Shown here one piece after another: positions 26,856 to 36,688 of a stretch of 64,000 nucleotides of DNA. Under the pieces are notes generated by a model. The model was not told the origin of the DNA. It did no database searches and saw only the letters and a program-made list of their open reading frames with translations. Origin of the DNA: Fusobacterium varium. Lineage in GTDB: Bacteria; Fusobacteriota; Fusobacteriia; Fusobacteriales; Fusobacteriaceae. The stretch is taken from contig LR134390.1 in the NCBI GenBank assembly GCA_900637705.1, positions 1,984,001-2,048,000 on the forward strand, in the 5' to 3' direction. How positions within the stretch are numbered: the stretch's first letter is position 1; the number at the start of each line of letters is the position of its first letter. Made by a program: the position numbers and the translations under genes.

Positions 26856-29132
26856 TTACTTCCTTCCTGCTCTGTTTTTCACTATTTCAAATTTTACTTT
26901 TTCTGTTTCGCCATTTTCAGCGACTACTGTTAATTCATATTCTCCTGCTTTCAGAGAAAGACTTTTTTCTCTGTCCTTATCTCTTCCTATATATTCCTTA
27001 TTTATATACCAGTAAAGATTCTGTTTTTTTACATTTGCCACTTTTACTATGACACTCTTTTCTCCATCAAAATCTTTTGGTATAACTATTTTCAGATTAT
27101 TTATTGGATATATGAATTTTACACTTTTTTCTTTGATTTTGCTACTAAAAATATTTGAAACATCCATATTCTGTCTTATGAAATAGTTTATTATCTCAAT
27201 AGGATAGTTGAGAACTACCTTTTCTTGTCTCTCAGTAAAATCTTCACTTCGTGAATCTATTTCTTCTCCATCCTTATTTAGAAAAACTTTCTTGTAATAT
27301 GGGGAAAGTTTCAAAGGTTTTGCTCCTTTAGGATAAAGTATTTCTTTTGTTGGTACATCAAATTTCACTCTATATCCAGTTTCTCTATCTACTTTTAAGA
27401 TTTCAAAATCTTCTTCTGGCAGCTTAAATAAAGCAGTTTTTTTAGGCAAAGTATTGAATACATTAAATAAAAGTTTTCCTGCACTGACTACTCCTGACAA
27501 ATTGCTGTTGCCTTCACCAGTAAAATTTCCTACCCATACTACCACTGTCCAGTCTGGAGTAACCCCAGCTGCCCAGCCATCTCTTCTTCCGTAGCTTGTT
27601 CCAGTTTTCCATGAAACAGGATTTTTTTCTCTATACATACTTTCAAGTCCTGGTCTTTCCAACTGTCTTATAGTATCCAGTGTAAGATAAGCTGCCCCTC
27701 TGGATATCAACTGGTTTCCTTTTTCCTCCTGTCTATCTCTTATATATTTCAATTCTTTAAAATTCCCATAATTTCCCAATCCTGTATATAGTTTAGCTAT
27801 ATTTTCCACACTGAGTTCTTTAGTACCAAGTATAAGAGAAAGTCCATATCTTGAAGGATTATTATCCTTGAAGTCTAAAACTTCTTTCAAAAAATAGAAA
27901 AACCTCTCATCTTTATATTCCTTCAATAGTGATACAAATGGAATATTTAATGATTTTATAAGTGCTTCTCTCATTTCAATCAAGCCATAATATTTTTTAC
28001 TGGCATTCTGAGGACTGAAATTTGAAAAATATAGTGGAATGTCAGGTATTTTTGATTCTGGAGCAGCTATTCCCTCATCTATTACCAAAGCATAAAGAAA
28101 AGGCTTTAAAACAGATCCTGGAGATCTTTTAGCTATTACTCCATCTACCTGTCCATTAGTAGAAAAATCATAAAAATTTTGTGAACCTATATATACTTTT
28201 ACCTCATAAGTTTTATTATCTACTACTAATACAGCTGCATTTCCTATTCCTTCACCTTTTAAATATTCAGAATAATCCTTTACAACCTTTTCTATTTTTT
28301 CTTGAAGCTGGCTGTTGATAGTACTGCTGATTATTTTTTCACTGCTCTCCTGTGTTAATCTTCTTGTAAGATGAGGGGCAAGAGATTTAAATTTATATCT
28401 TTTTTCAGGAATAGGCTCCATCTTAGATAAAGTATACTGCTTTTCGTCAATAACTCCTCTTTCAAGCAGTTTTTTCAAAAGAGCATTTCTTTTATTTATA
28501 AGCCTATCTCTATTTTTTTCCACATGCATAAGTCCGGGAGAATTAGGGAGCACTGCTAACAGTGCCCCCTCTGCCCAAGTAAGTTCATTTGGATTTTTTT
28601 GAAAATATAGAAGTGAAGCTGTTTTATAACCTACAATATTTCCACCATAAGGAGCATTATTTAAATACATTGATAAAATTTCATCTTTAGTAAATTCTTT
28701 TTCTATCTTTAATGCATAAATCATCTCTCTGTATTTATTAAAATAACTCCTTTGCTTTGGTTCAAGAACTTTTGCTACCTGCATAGTTACAGTGCTTGCT
28801 CCTGTTCTTCTTCTCTGAAGTACATTATCTCTCACAGCTCTGACCACTGCCTTCATATCTACCCCTTTATGAGAGTAGAAATTTTTATCTTCATAATTCA
28901 AAACTGCTTCTCTTAATTTTTCAGGTACTTTATCTGTACTTTTCAAATGCCATTGTTCATTTTTATTGAGATAGACTCCCAGAATATCATCTTTATCATC
29001 TAACACTACCTGACTGTATCTATCTTCAAATGTACTCTGTATCTTTTTAGTATCATATTTTAAATATGTCCATGAGGTAAATAAAATTCCACTTAGAACA
29101 ATCCCTGAAAATATCAGATATCTTTTTTTCAT
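26856..29132 (-). CDS. pbpC: penicillin-binding protein 1C
   Basis: 758 residues. One N-terminal membrane anchor (about 5-24); a GT51 glycosyltransferase domain with 'VLNYEDKNFYSHKGVDMKAV', 'RRTGASTVTMQVAK' and 'EKEFTKDEILSMYLN'; a transpeptidase domain with 'SPGSVLKPFLYAL' (SxxK), 'SLN' and 'SWKTGTSYGRRDGWAAG' (KTG); and a C-terminal PBP1C beta domain. It builds and crosslinks peptidoglycan in the periplasm. Its start overlaps the alpha-2-macroglobulin stop (TAATG), the classic PbpC-A2M pairing. Confidence 0.95.
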   Translation of the reverse strand: MKKRYLIFSGIVLSGILFTSWTYLKYDTKKIQSTFEDRYSQVVLDDKDDILGVYLNKNEQWHLKSTDKVPEKLREAVLNYEDKNFYSHKGVDMKAVVRAVRDNVLQRRRTGASTVTMQVAKVLEPKQRSYFNKYREMIYALKIEKEFTKDEILSMYLNNAPYGGNIVGYKTASLLYFQKNPNELTWAEGALLAVLPNSPGLMHVEKNRDRLINKRNALLKKLLERGVIDEKQYTLSKMEPIPEKRYKFKSLAPHLTRRLTQESSEKIISSTINSQLQEKIEKVVKDYSEYLKGEGIGNAAVLVVDNKTYEVKVYIGSQNFYDFSTNGQVDGVIAKRSPGSVLKPFLYALVIDEGIAAPESKIPDIPLYFSNFSPQNASKKYYGLIEMREALIKSLNIPFVSLLKEYKDERFFYFLKEVLDFKDNNPSRYGLSLILGTKELSVENIAKLYTGLGNYGNFKELKYIRDRQEEKGNQLISRGAAYLTLDTIRQLERPGLESMYREKNPVSWKTGTSYGRRDGWAAGVTPDWTVVVWVGNFTGEGNSNLSGVVSAGKLLFNVFNTLPKKTALFKLPEEDFEILKVDRETGYRVKFDVPTKEILYPKGAKPLKLSPYYKKVFLNKDGEEIDSRSEDFTERQEKVVLNYPIEIINYFIRQNMDVSNIFSSKIKEKSVKFIYPINNLKIVIPKDFDGEKSVIVKVANVKKQNLYWYINKEYIGRDKDREKSLSLKAGEYELTVVAENGETEKVKFEIVKNRAGRK

Positions 29133-32100
29133 TATTTAACCTCTACTTCAAATCCTTTTAGGTAAGCTTCGTAATTTTTATCATACATAGCTTCTGCCAT
29201 AGTTCCTGGGAATTTATATTTTCCTACTGTTACAGTATTTACTTTAATAAAGAAGCTGTTTCCTGTTCTGTTGTAGTTATCAAAGTCAAAGAACCACATT
29301 ACTCTGTCATCTCTGATATCCTCATAATCTATATTAGTATTTGACATTCTGCTTTTTACCCATTCTGGATACTGTTGTTTCAATGCTCTTACATTTTCTA
29401 TTTCCCAACCTGTAGGAAGAACTTGTGTCAATGCTACTTCATTAATATAGAAATATCCTCTTACATTGTCAGCAGGAAGTACTTTTACCTCCAGCCAAAA
29501 TGTTGTTCCTGAAGTTAAAGATTTAGGATCTATTTCTGCTCCGTTTATATCATAGAATTTTCTTTCTATCTTGATATTTTTAGCAATATTTTCACCTTCA
29601 TAATTTACAGGAACTCCTTCCCAATAGTAGTTAACAAACATATCTTTTGAATTTCCAGAAACTATTTTGATATTTCCTACTTTATCAGAAATTGATTCTG
29701 TATAAATTCCATTCTTAGTTGTAAATCTTTTTAACTGTCCATCTATTTCTATAGTTCCAGATACTTCTTCTTTAGCTCCTGATTTTACCATTTCAGCTAT
29801 AGTCATCAAAGAATACCCTGTACTTTGAGTAGACAGCCAGCTTTGTGATTGAAGTGCCTGAAGTATATCATTATATAATTTTTCTTCTATTTTTCCATAT
29901 ACTTTGTAGTATGCTCCAAGTATGATAGCTTTATCTCTCAAATTAGAACCATAAGAATATCTATAGTAATCATGATCATATTCAGGTACAGTTATTGGAA
30001 GTGAATTAGCAATATCTACTGCCATCTTATCTTCTCCAATCAATTTATATGCTGCTGCCATATACCATTTACTTGTTATAGAAAGACTTCCCATATAATT
30101 TTCATATATAAGATTCATTTCACTTATTTCAGGAGAACCAGCTGATGCTAACAAATATAAAGTATATGCTTTTCTATCTAAATCTGCTCCTGCTATTTTA
30201 CTTTGCTTCTTACTGAAATCCAGCCATCTGCTGTACATATCTTCTGGTACATAGTATCCATTTTCTTTTGCACTTATTAAAAACTGTCCTATATAGTTAG
30301 TTACCCATAAATCTGCATCTCTATTTCCTGGCCAGTATGCAAATGAACCATCATAAAGCTGGAATTTTGATAATCTAGTAATACCTGAATTAATGTTAGC
30401 AGTTATTCTCTTCTTATCAAAAGCATTTTCAGAAGACAGCTCTTTTATAAATAATTGAGGAAGTACACTTGATGTAGTCTGTTCTGCACAACCATATGGA
30501 TATCTGATAAGCCATTTAAGTCTTTGATCTATAGCCAGTATAGGTGAACTTGATATAGTCAATGTACTTTCTACGCTTCCTTCTATCGAATCTTTTGGTG
30601 CATTGAATGTAACTTCCTTTCCACCTGGTACAGTCTTTATGTCATTCAAATAAATATATGGATTATTTGAATTTATATCTATATCAGTGACCTCTTCATA
30701 ATTATATTTATTAGACTTTGCATTTATAGTTATTTTATCTGCTCCTATTTTATTTGGAACTTTTTCTGTAAAATATACTGTCTTCTTCTCTTTATTTTTC
30801 AAAGTGAATTTTTCAGTTTTTGTTTCTCCATTGAAATTGATGCTTACAGTTATCTCTCCAAGGTCATCTTCCAAGGCAAAAATTTCTACTGGAACCTTAA
30901 ATTCATCTCCAACCTTTAATGTTCTTGGAAGTGAAGCATTCATAACTATTGGCGCTTTTACAGTAATTGTAGATTCAGCTCTTCCATACATTCCCTTATC
31001 TGCTCCAATTACCATAACTCTTACAGAGCCCATATAGTTAGGCATTGTAAATTCTACTTCCCCTTCTCCCTTGTCATTAGTAGTAAGAACTCCTTTAAAC
31101 ATTGCCACTGGTTTAAATCTTTGAGCCTCTTCAAGTCCCATCTGTTTATTTCTAGCTTTATCCATTGCTGACATTTCAGATAGGAATTCTCCTCCTCCAG
31201 TCTTCAATACTTGATGTACCTCTCCAAAAGTTTTTCCAATAATTTCATTATAGTTATCATAAGTCAATATTTGAAGAGCTTCTTTCTGATAAAAATAATT
31301 CCAAGGATCTGGAGTTTTAAATGCTGTTATATCTAAAAGTCCTTCATCTACGACTGCTACTGTATATTCCATTGGAGTACCAGCTTTATTTTTAACTTTT
31401 ACACTGAATTTTTCATTTGGTCTTAATTCTTTTGGTGTATTCAATTCTAAATTAAGTTTAGTAGCCTCATTTTTTACCATTAGAGGTACTGCACCATATA
31501 ATCTTAATGGTCTGTCATTTGTGAAGTTGTTATAGTCTTGGAATAAAGAGATACTTACATAGGCATTAGGGAACATTCCCTCAGTAATTTCTATTTCTTC
31601 CTCATTTTTGATGTTATTAACATCTTTCCAATATCTTTTTACTATTTGACCAGATTTTTCTATAGTTATAAGAGCTTTAGCTCCCTTTTCTCCTTCATAT
31701 ATAATCTTAGCTTTATCACCTATATTGTAAGATTTTTTGTCAGTTTCCATTTTAAGTTTATCCACTTTTTTACTTACACTAGGATCCATCCAAGTACTTA
31801 CATAAAGATTTACCCCAGTACTTTGTTCAGTTTCTAAGTCTTCAACTTCTACAAATATTTCTCCTGTTCCATCTATTGGGTAATCTATAATATATGGTTT
31901 ATCTCCTGAAACAAACTCCTGCTCATGAACAAAAGTAGTATTTGTATCTGTTTTTATTGATTTCAGGAAAATTCCATAATCATTATAGTCCCACCACCAA
32001 GAATACTCATTCTTGTATATTCTATATTTCATTCTTCTTCCAGAAACAAGTTTTTCTCCATCACTTGATACTGCTATGACTTGAAGATTTACTTTATCTC

Positions 32101-33988
32101 CACTCTTCATATATCTGTCAGATGGAATTTCCATTCCTACATATGTATCAAATTTTTTCAATGTTACAACACTTCTGTCTAAAACAGGTCTTCCTCCTGT
32201 TTCTAACACTTTAGTAGTGATAGTTCCTGTTAAGTTTATATTCTTAGGAGTAACCTTAGCTATATCAAAGTTTATAGTTCCTTTTCCCTCGCTGTTTAGT
32301 ACCCCTTCTTTATAATCTCTATGATAAAAATTGTACGATGTAGGATTTGTAAAAGTATAGTTTTTAAATTTTTCAAATCTTATATTTTCTTCTCTTATCT
32401 GCAATTCACTGTTAAATCTGAGGTCGCTTCCTGGTGCACCAAAAAGATAATCAGAAGCAACTTTTACTTCAAAATTATTTGTTTCATTTATATCCACTAC
32501 TTTAGGTGCATCAACATTAACCTTTATTTTATATGGAACTATAGTTTCCACAGGAATATCTTTTCTAAATGTAGTGCTTCCTACCTGAGCTTCTACTCTC
32601 CAGATACCAGTTTCAGAATCTAAATTAGTTTTGAAAGAATATGTATAAAAACCATTTTTTCCATTATTTAAAACATAATTTTCTACAAACTTTTTCCCAG
32701 TTGGAGTATAGATATTTAATTTAACAGGGTGATTTTCTGGAAAACTATTGTCACCATTTCTAGCTATTATAGAAAGATATATGTCATCTCCTGGTCTATA
32801 TATTCCTCTGTCTGTATACATAAAACTTTTTACACCTGCAGTTGCATATATACCATCTACAGCAAAACCATCATATGATAAAAGAGAATCGTTTAATTTT
32901 AATATAGATTTCTCTTCTCCCAACTCACTGACAATATAGAAAATCTTATCTTTTCCATCAAAAGTTACTTCTCCATTTTCATCAGTAGTTTTTTCTTCTA
33001 TCAGCTGATTATTAAAAGTTACTGCCTTTACTTTGGCACCTTTTACAACGCTGTTTTTTGCAACATCAGTAACAGTTACCAGATATTGATCTTTAGTTTT
33101 TTGTGCCAAAATTCCCATATCTGAAAGTAAAATTACTTTTCCTATTTTTCCATTATTCTCAAAGAAGCTGTATTGCTGCCAACTTTCTACACCTTCAGGA
33201 AAAGTATAGTCTATCCCATCTTTATCAAATGATAATTCTACTATAAAAAATCCCTTATATTCTACAAGACTTCCTAATTCAATTTCAGTCTGAATCCATT
33301 TATTTTTAAGATTATTTAATTCATATTCCTTTTCAAAGAGAACATCTCCTATTCTATAAAAATCTCCCTGCATTGCATAATTAAATACATTTCCATTTCC
33401 TTTAAATACAAGATTTTGTAAAAATTGAGTTGTATTATTTTCATAAACTTTCTTAACTTTTACATTTACTTTTTTTACATTAAGAGATTTAAAACTTATT
33501 CTTTTATCATTTACAGCTGGAAGTATTATTCCTTCATTTGAAAAAGCTATTTTAGGTTCTATCTCTCTAAAAGCTACTGTTGTATTAAAGTCTTCCTTTA
33601 ATACAGTTCCATTTTTAGATTTTAAACCTTTCAAAATCCCTATTTGATATGTTTCCCCAGTAGAAAAATCACCTCTTATGATTATTTTATTTTTCATTTT
33701 GATTATATCAAAACCTGTTTCACCATCAACTTTTATGTAAGCGTCTATATCACTATTAAGTCCTATTTCGTCAGAAAGAGTTATTTCAATATTAGGTTTT
33801 TCCCCTGATGAAGTTGACACCTCCAAAATTTTCAACTCTGTTTCCTTTGCCGGTGGTGTCACCACTGTATTTTCTGTTTTTACTACTTCTATTGTTGTTT
33901 TTGGTTCAGTTGTTTGTTCTGGTGTTTTACCTCCCTCATTGCACCCAAGCATAGTCAATAAAACAAGAAATGCCAATATTTTTTTCAT
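29132..33988 (-). CDS. bacterial alpha-2-macroglobulin lipoprotein
   Basis: 1618 residues. Signal peptide with lipobox 'LTMLGC' places the lipid on about Cys16. Macroglobulin beta domains fill the N-terminal half, including 'FMYTDRGIYRPGDDIYLS', and the thioester motif 'YPYGCAEQTTS' lies near residue 1166, followed by an alpha/alpha-toroid region. Such proteins trap invading proteases in the periplasm and are typically encoded with PbpC, as here, presumably protecting the cell when peptidoglycan is breached. Intact frame. Located between recQ (18 bases upstream) and pbpC. Confidence 0.95.
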   Translation of the reverse strand: MKKILAFLVLLTMLGCNEGGKTPEQTTEPKTTIEVVKTENTVVTPPAKETELKILEVSTSSGEKPNIEITLSDEIGLNSDIDAYIKVDGETGFDIIKMKNKIIIRGDFSTGETYQIGILKGLKSKNGTVLKEDFNTTVAFREIEPKIAFSNEGIILPAVNDKRISFKSLNVKKVNVKVKKVYENNTTQFLQNLVFKGNGNVFNYAMQGDFYRIGDVLFEKEYELNNLKNKWIQTEIELGSLVEYKGFFIVELSFDKDGIDYTFPEGVESWQQYSFFENNGKIGKVILLSDMGILAQKTKDQYLVTVTDVAKNSVVKGAKVKAVTFNNQLIEEKTTDENGEVTFDGKDKIFYIVSELGEEKSILKLNDSLLSYDGFAVDGIYATAGVKSFMYTDRGIYRPGDDIYLSIIARNGDNSFPENHPVKLNIYTPTGKKFVENYVLNNGKNGFYTYSFKTNLDSETGIWRVEAQVGSTTFRKDIPVETIVPYKIKVNVDAPKVVDINETNNFEVKVASDYLFGAPGSDLRFNSELQIREENIRFEKFKNYTFTNPTSYNFYHRDYKEGVLNSEGKGTINFDIAKVTPKNINLTGTITTKVLETGGRPVLDRSVVTLKKFDTYVGMEIPSDRYMKSGDKVNLQVIAVSSDGEKLVSGRRMKYRIYKNEYSWWWDYNDYGIFLKSIKTDTNTTFVHEQEFVSGDKPYIIDYPIDGTGEIFVEVEDLETEQSTGVNLYVSTWMDPSVSKKVDKLKMETDKKSYNIGDKAKIIYEGEKGAKALITIEKSGQIVKRYWKDVNNIKNEEEIEITEGMFPNAYVSISLFQDYNNFTNDRPLRLYGAVPLMVKNEATKLNLELNTPKELRPNEKFSVKVKNKAGTPMEYTVAVVDEGLLDITAFKTPDPWNYFYQKEALQILTYDNYNEIIGKTFGEVHQVLKTGGGEFLSEMSAMDKARNKQMGLEEAQRFKPVAMFKGVLTTNDKGEGEVEFTMPNYMGSVRVMVIGADKGMYGRAESTITVKAPIVMNASLPRTLKVGDEFKVPVEIFALEDDLGEITVSINFNGETKTEKFTLKNKEKKTVYFTEKVPNKIGADKITINAKSNKYNYEEVTDIDINSNNPYIYLNDIKTVPGGKEVTFNAPKDSIEGSVESTLTISSSPILAIDQRLKWLIRYPYGCAEQTTSSVLPQLFIKELSSENAFDKKRITANINSGITRLSKFQLYDGSFAYWPGNRDADLWVTNYIGQFLISAKENGYYVPEDMYSRWLDFSKKQSKIAGADLDRKAYTLYLLASAGSPEISEMNLIYENYMGSLSITSKWYMAAAYKLIGEDKMAVDIANSLPITVPEYDHDYYRYSYGSNLRDKAIILGAYYKVYGKIEEKLYNDILQALQSQSWLSTQSTGYSLMTIAEMVKSGAKEEVSGTIEIDGQLKRFTTKNGIYTESISDKVGNIKIVSGNSKDMFVNYYWEGVPVNYEGENIAKNIKIERKFYDINGAEIDPKSLTSGTTFWLEVKVLPADNVRGYFYINEVALTQVLPTGWEIENVRALKQQYPEWVKSRMSNTNIDYEDIRDDRVMWFFDFDNYNRTGNSFFIKVNTVTVGKYKFPGTMAEAMYDKNYEAYLKGFEVEVK

Positions 33989-34006
33989 CGTAACCTCCTT
34001 AATGTT

Positions 34007-35941
34007 CTAACTAAATAATGACTTAATTAAAATTTCTCTTAATTTTTCTGAACTTATATCTATATTTAATTTATTTTTTAAGTCTTCCAGTTTAGATTCT
34101 TCCAGATATTTATCTTCAACTATACTTTCTAGTCTTATAATCTCCATATCTTCATCTGAAAAACTATTTATAACCTTTAAAAATTCTTCCCCATAGTTTT
34201 TAAACTTCTGGTTTCCTATTCCTCTTATTTTCAACATATCCCATCTGTTTTTAGGTTTTTTCTCTGCCAGTTCCATAAGTGTTAAATCTGAGAATACTAT
34301 ATATGGAGCTACTTTTTCTCTTTCAGCTATTTCATTTCTTAATTGATTTAAGTTTTCAAATAGTGGATCTTCATAATAATCAAATGTTACTTTTTCATCT
34401 ATTCTTCTGAAAACAGAAGTTTCATTTTTTAAAACTTTCCTTGCCCTCTCATTAAGTCTGAGAACTGGAAAACTTCCTGCACTTTGCTCAAGATATCCAT
34501 CTGATATTAAAAAATTTATAAATTCTTCAATCCATTCCCTTTCTCTTTCCTGCATTATTCCAAAAGTAGATAATTTGTGATATTCTTTCTTATCCATTTT
34601 TGTATCTGATTTTCCTACGAGAATATTTGTCAAAGTGGATATTCCTATACTTTCCTTTGCTCTTCCTATACAAGAAAGTATTTTTTGAGCTTCCACAGTA
34701 AGATCTTCAACATTTTTAAAAGATTTACAGTTTCCACATTTTCCACAATAATTTTTTATTCTTTTATCTCCAAAATACTTTAATATATATTCTCTATAGC
34801 AGCTTTCAAGATAGGCGTATTCCACCATCTTATCAAGTTTTTCTCTCTTTTCTTTTTTTAAACTATTTTCAGTTTCCTCATTCATTTCTATAAGATATTC
34901 CTGTGTGCCTACATCTTCTTCAAAATACATTAAAACTGCTTCAGCAGGAGCTCCATCTCTCCCAGCACGTCCAGCTTCCTGATAATAACTCTCCATATCT
35001 TTTGGAATATTTCTATGAAGTACAAATCTTACATTGGATTTATCTATTCCCATACCAAAGGCATTGGTTGCTATCATTATTTTTATCTCATCTTTAATGA
35101 ACTTTTCCTGAAAATCTTTTCTTTCTTTTTCTGTAAGTCCTGCATGATATTTTCCAACACTAAATTCTCTAAGTTCAAGATAGGCATACAGACTGTCTAC
35201 TTCTTTTCTAGTAGAAGCATAAATTATTCCAGATTTTTTAGGAGCCTTTTTCAAATAATCAACTATATATGCTTCTGCAACTACATTTTTTACTACTTTA
35301 AAAAAAATATTTTCCCTGTCAAAACCTGCAACATAACTGAAAGGATTTTTCATTTCAAGTTTTTCTTCTATATCCTGTCTTACTTCAGAAGTTGCTGTTG
35401 CTGTAAGAGCTAATATTTGTATTGGCTTTCCTATTTTTTTTACAAAATTGGGAATTTCCAAATAACTTTTTCTAAAATCATGTCCCCATTGAGAAATACA
35501 ATGTGCTTCATCTACAGCTATCATAGCTATATCCAGTTTTTTTATAAAAGAAACAAACTTTTCATTAGCAAGGCGTTCAGGTGCTATATATATTATCTTT
35601 GCACTGCCGTTTCTTATTTTCTGCATAGCCTCAGAATATTCTTCTCTGGACAAAGTAGAATTTATATATACACTTTTTATTCCTAAAAGTTTTAAAGTAT
35701 CCACCTGATCTTTCATTAAAGAAATCAATGGTGAAATAACTATTGTTATTCCCTTAAAAAGAAGAGCTGGTATCTGATAGCATATAGATTTTCCACCACC
35801 AGTACTCATCACTCCAAGAGTATCTTTTCTTTGAAGAACTGAAGATACTATTACCTTTTGTCCCTCTCTAAAATCTTCATATCCATATATTTCTTTAAGC
35901 AGTCTTTTCGCTTCTTTTTTCATTAACTTTTTCACCAACAT
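34007..35941 (-). CDS. recQ: ATP-dependent DNA helicase RecQ
   Basis: 644 residues. Superfamily 2 helicase motifs: 'VMSTGGGKSICYQIPAL' (Walker A), 'MIAVDEAHCISQWGHDFR' (DEAH box plus aromatic loop), 'LALTATAT', and 'HRNIPKDMESYYQEAGRAGRDG' (motif VI). The zinc-binding RQC cysteines occur as 'CYREYILKYFG' and 'CGKCGNC', and an HRDC domain ends the protein. It unwinds DNA 3' to 5' in recombination and repair. It is the first gene of a unit continuing into the A2M gene. Confidence 0.95.
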   Translation of the reverse strand: MLVKKLMKKEAKRLLKEIYGYEDFREGQKVIVSSVLQRKDTLGVMSTGGGKSICYQIPALLFKGITIVISPLISLMKDQVDTLKLLGIKSVYINSTLSREEYSEAMQKIRNGSAKIIYIAPERLANEKFVSFIKKLDIAMIAVDEAHCISQWGHDFRKSYLEIPNFVKKIGKPIQILALTATATSEVRQDIEEKLEMKNPFSYVAGFDRENIFFKVVKNVVAEAYIVDYLKKAPKKSGIIYASTRKEVDSLYAYLELREFSVGKYHAGLTEKERKDFQEKFIKDEIKIMIATNAFGMGIDKSNVRFVLHRNIPKDMESYYQEAGRAGRDGAPAEAVLMYFEEDVGTQEYLIEMNEETENSLKKEKREKLDKMVEYAYLESCYREYILKYFGDKRIKNYCGKCGNCKSFKNVEDLTVEAQKILSCIGRAKESIGISTLTNILVGKSDTKMDKKEYHKLSTFGIMQEREREWIEEFINFLISDGYLEQSAGSFPVLRLNERARKVLKNETSVFRRIDEKVTFDYYEDPLFENLNQLRNEIAEREKVAPYIVFSDLTLMELAEKKPKNRWDMLKIRGIGNQKFKNYGEEFLKVINSFSDEDMEIIRLESIVEDKYLEESKLEDLKNKLNIDISSEKLREILIKSLFS

Positions 35942-36641
35942 CTATTCATTATTTGCTATTATTATACCATTGAAATTAGTAAAAAGTAAGGTAGGAAAAA
36001 ATGCTGTAATCACATTATCAATTTTAAAGATACAGATAAATTATAAAGAGAAATATAATTTTTAAAATTTTATCTGATTCTTCTTTATCTGCATTCTGTA
36101 TTCTGTCAAACTTCCTGAATTTTTATTTTCAGAAGATATTTTATTTTATCATTTTCTATCTTTCCATACTACCAACCATCTGATACTTTTTGTCTACCTA
36201 TGGTTGCATAAAATAAAAGAACTACAAAGGATTTTTTTACTAACTTCATATATCTATTTCCCTAAAATAATTATGCTTATTTTACAATTGTTTCTTACAA
36301 AAAATACCACCTGACCCTGCTATCTCATTCACCTTTTGTGCTGTTCTTTCCATTTCCAGCATGTGAATCTCTTTCTACACTGCAGCTTCCTTTTACATCA
36401 GACAATATTCCATTTTCTAATTCAAGTATATATTAGTATTTAATCCTATGCTGTGTTCATTCTTGTGGACTATTAGAGCTTCCATCTTTAAATATTTCTG
36501 TAATATTTCTACAAAAACAGCAAATAATTTTTTATTAATAGTCTATAGTAATTTTTTTATCATCTAATTAATATCTAAATCAAAATATATAAAGAAGTTA
36601 TTTTTTCCTATACCATAAAAACTTTTTTAATATACAAACAA
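35942..36641. other. 700-base region with no intact gene
   Basis: No frame of useful length. On the minus strand short pieces such as 'LVKKSFVVLLFYATIGRQKVSDG' (near 36.2 kb) and 'EIHMLEMERTAQKVNEIAG' (near 36.35 kb), separated by stops, look more protein-like than random A/T sequence. They may be remnants of one decayed gene that I do not recognise. Confidence 0.4.
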
Positions 36642-36675
36642 AAAAGGTGATTCAAAATTAAATTCTGAATCACCC
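36642..36675 (-). terminator. terminator after nrdJ
   Basis: On the minus strand GGTGATTCA, an A/T loop, TGAATCACC and then TTTTTT: a perfect 9-bp stem with a U tract, 14 bases past the nrdJ stop. Confidence 0.92.
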
Positions 36676-36688
36676 TTAGTAATTTTTA

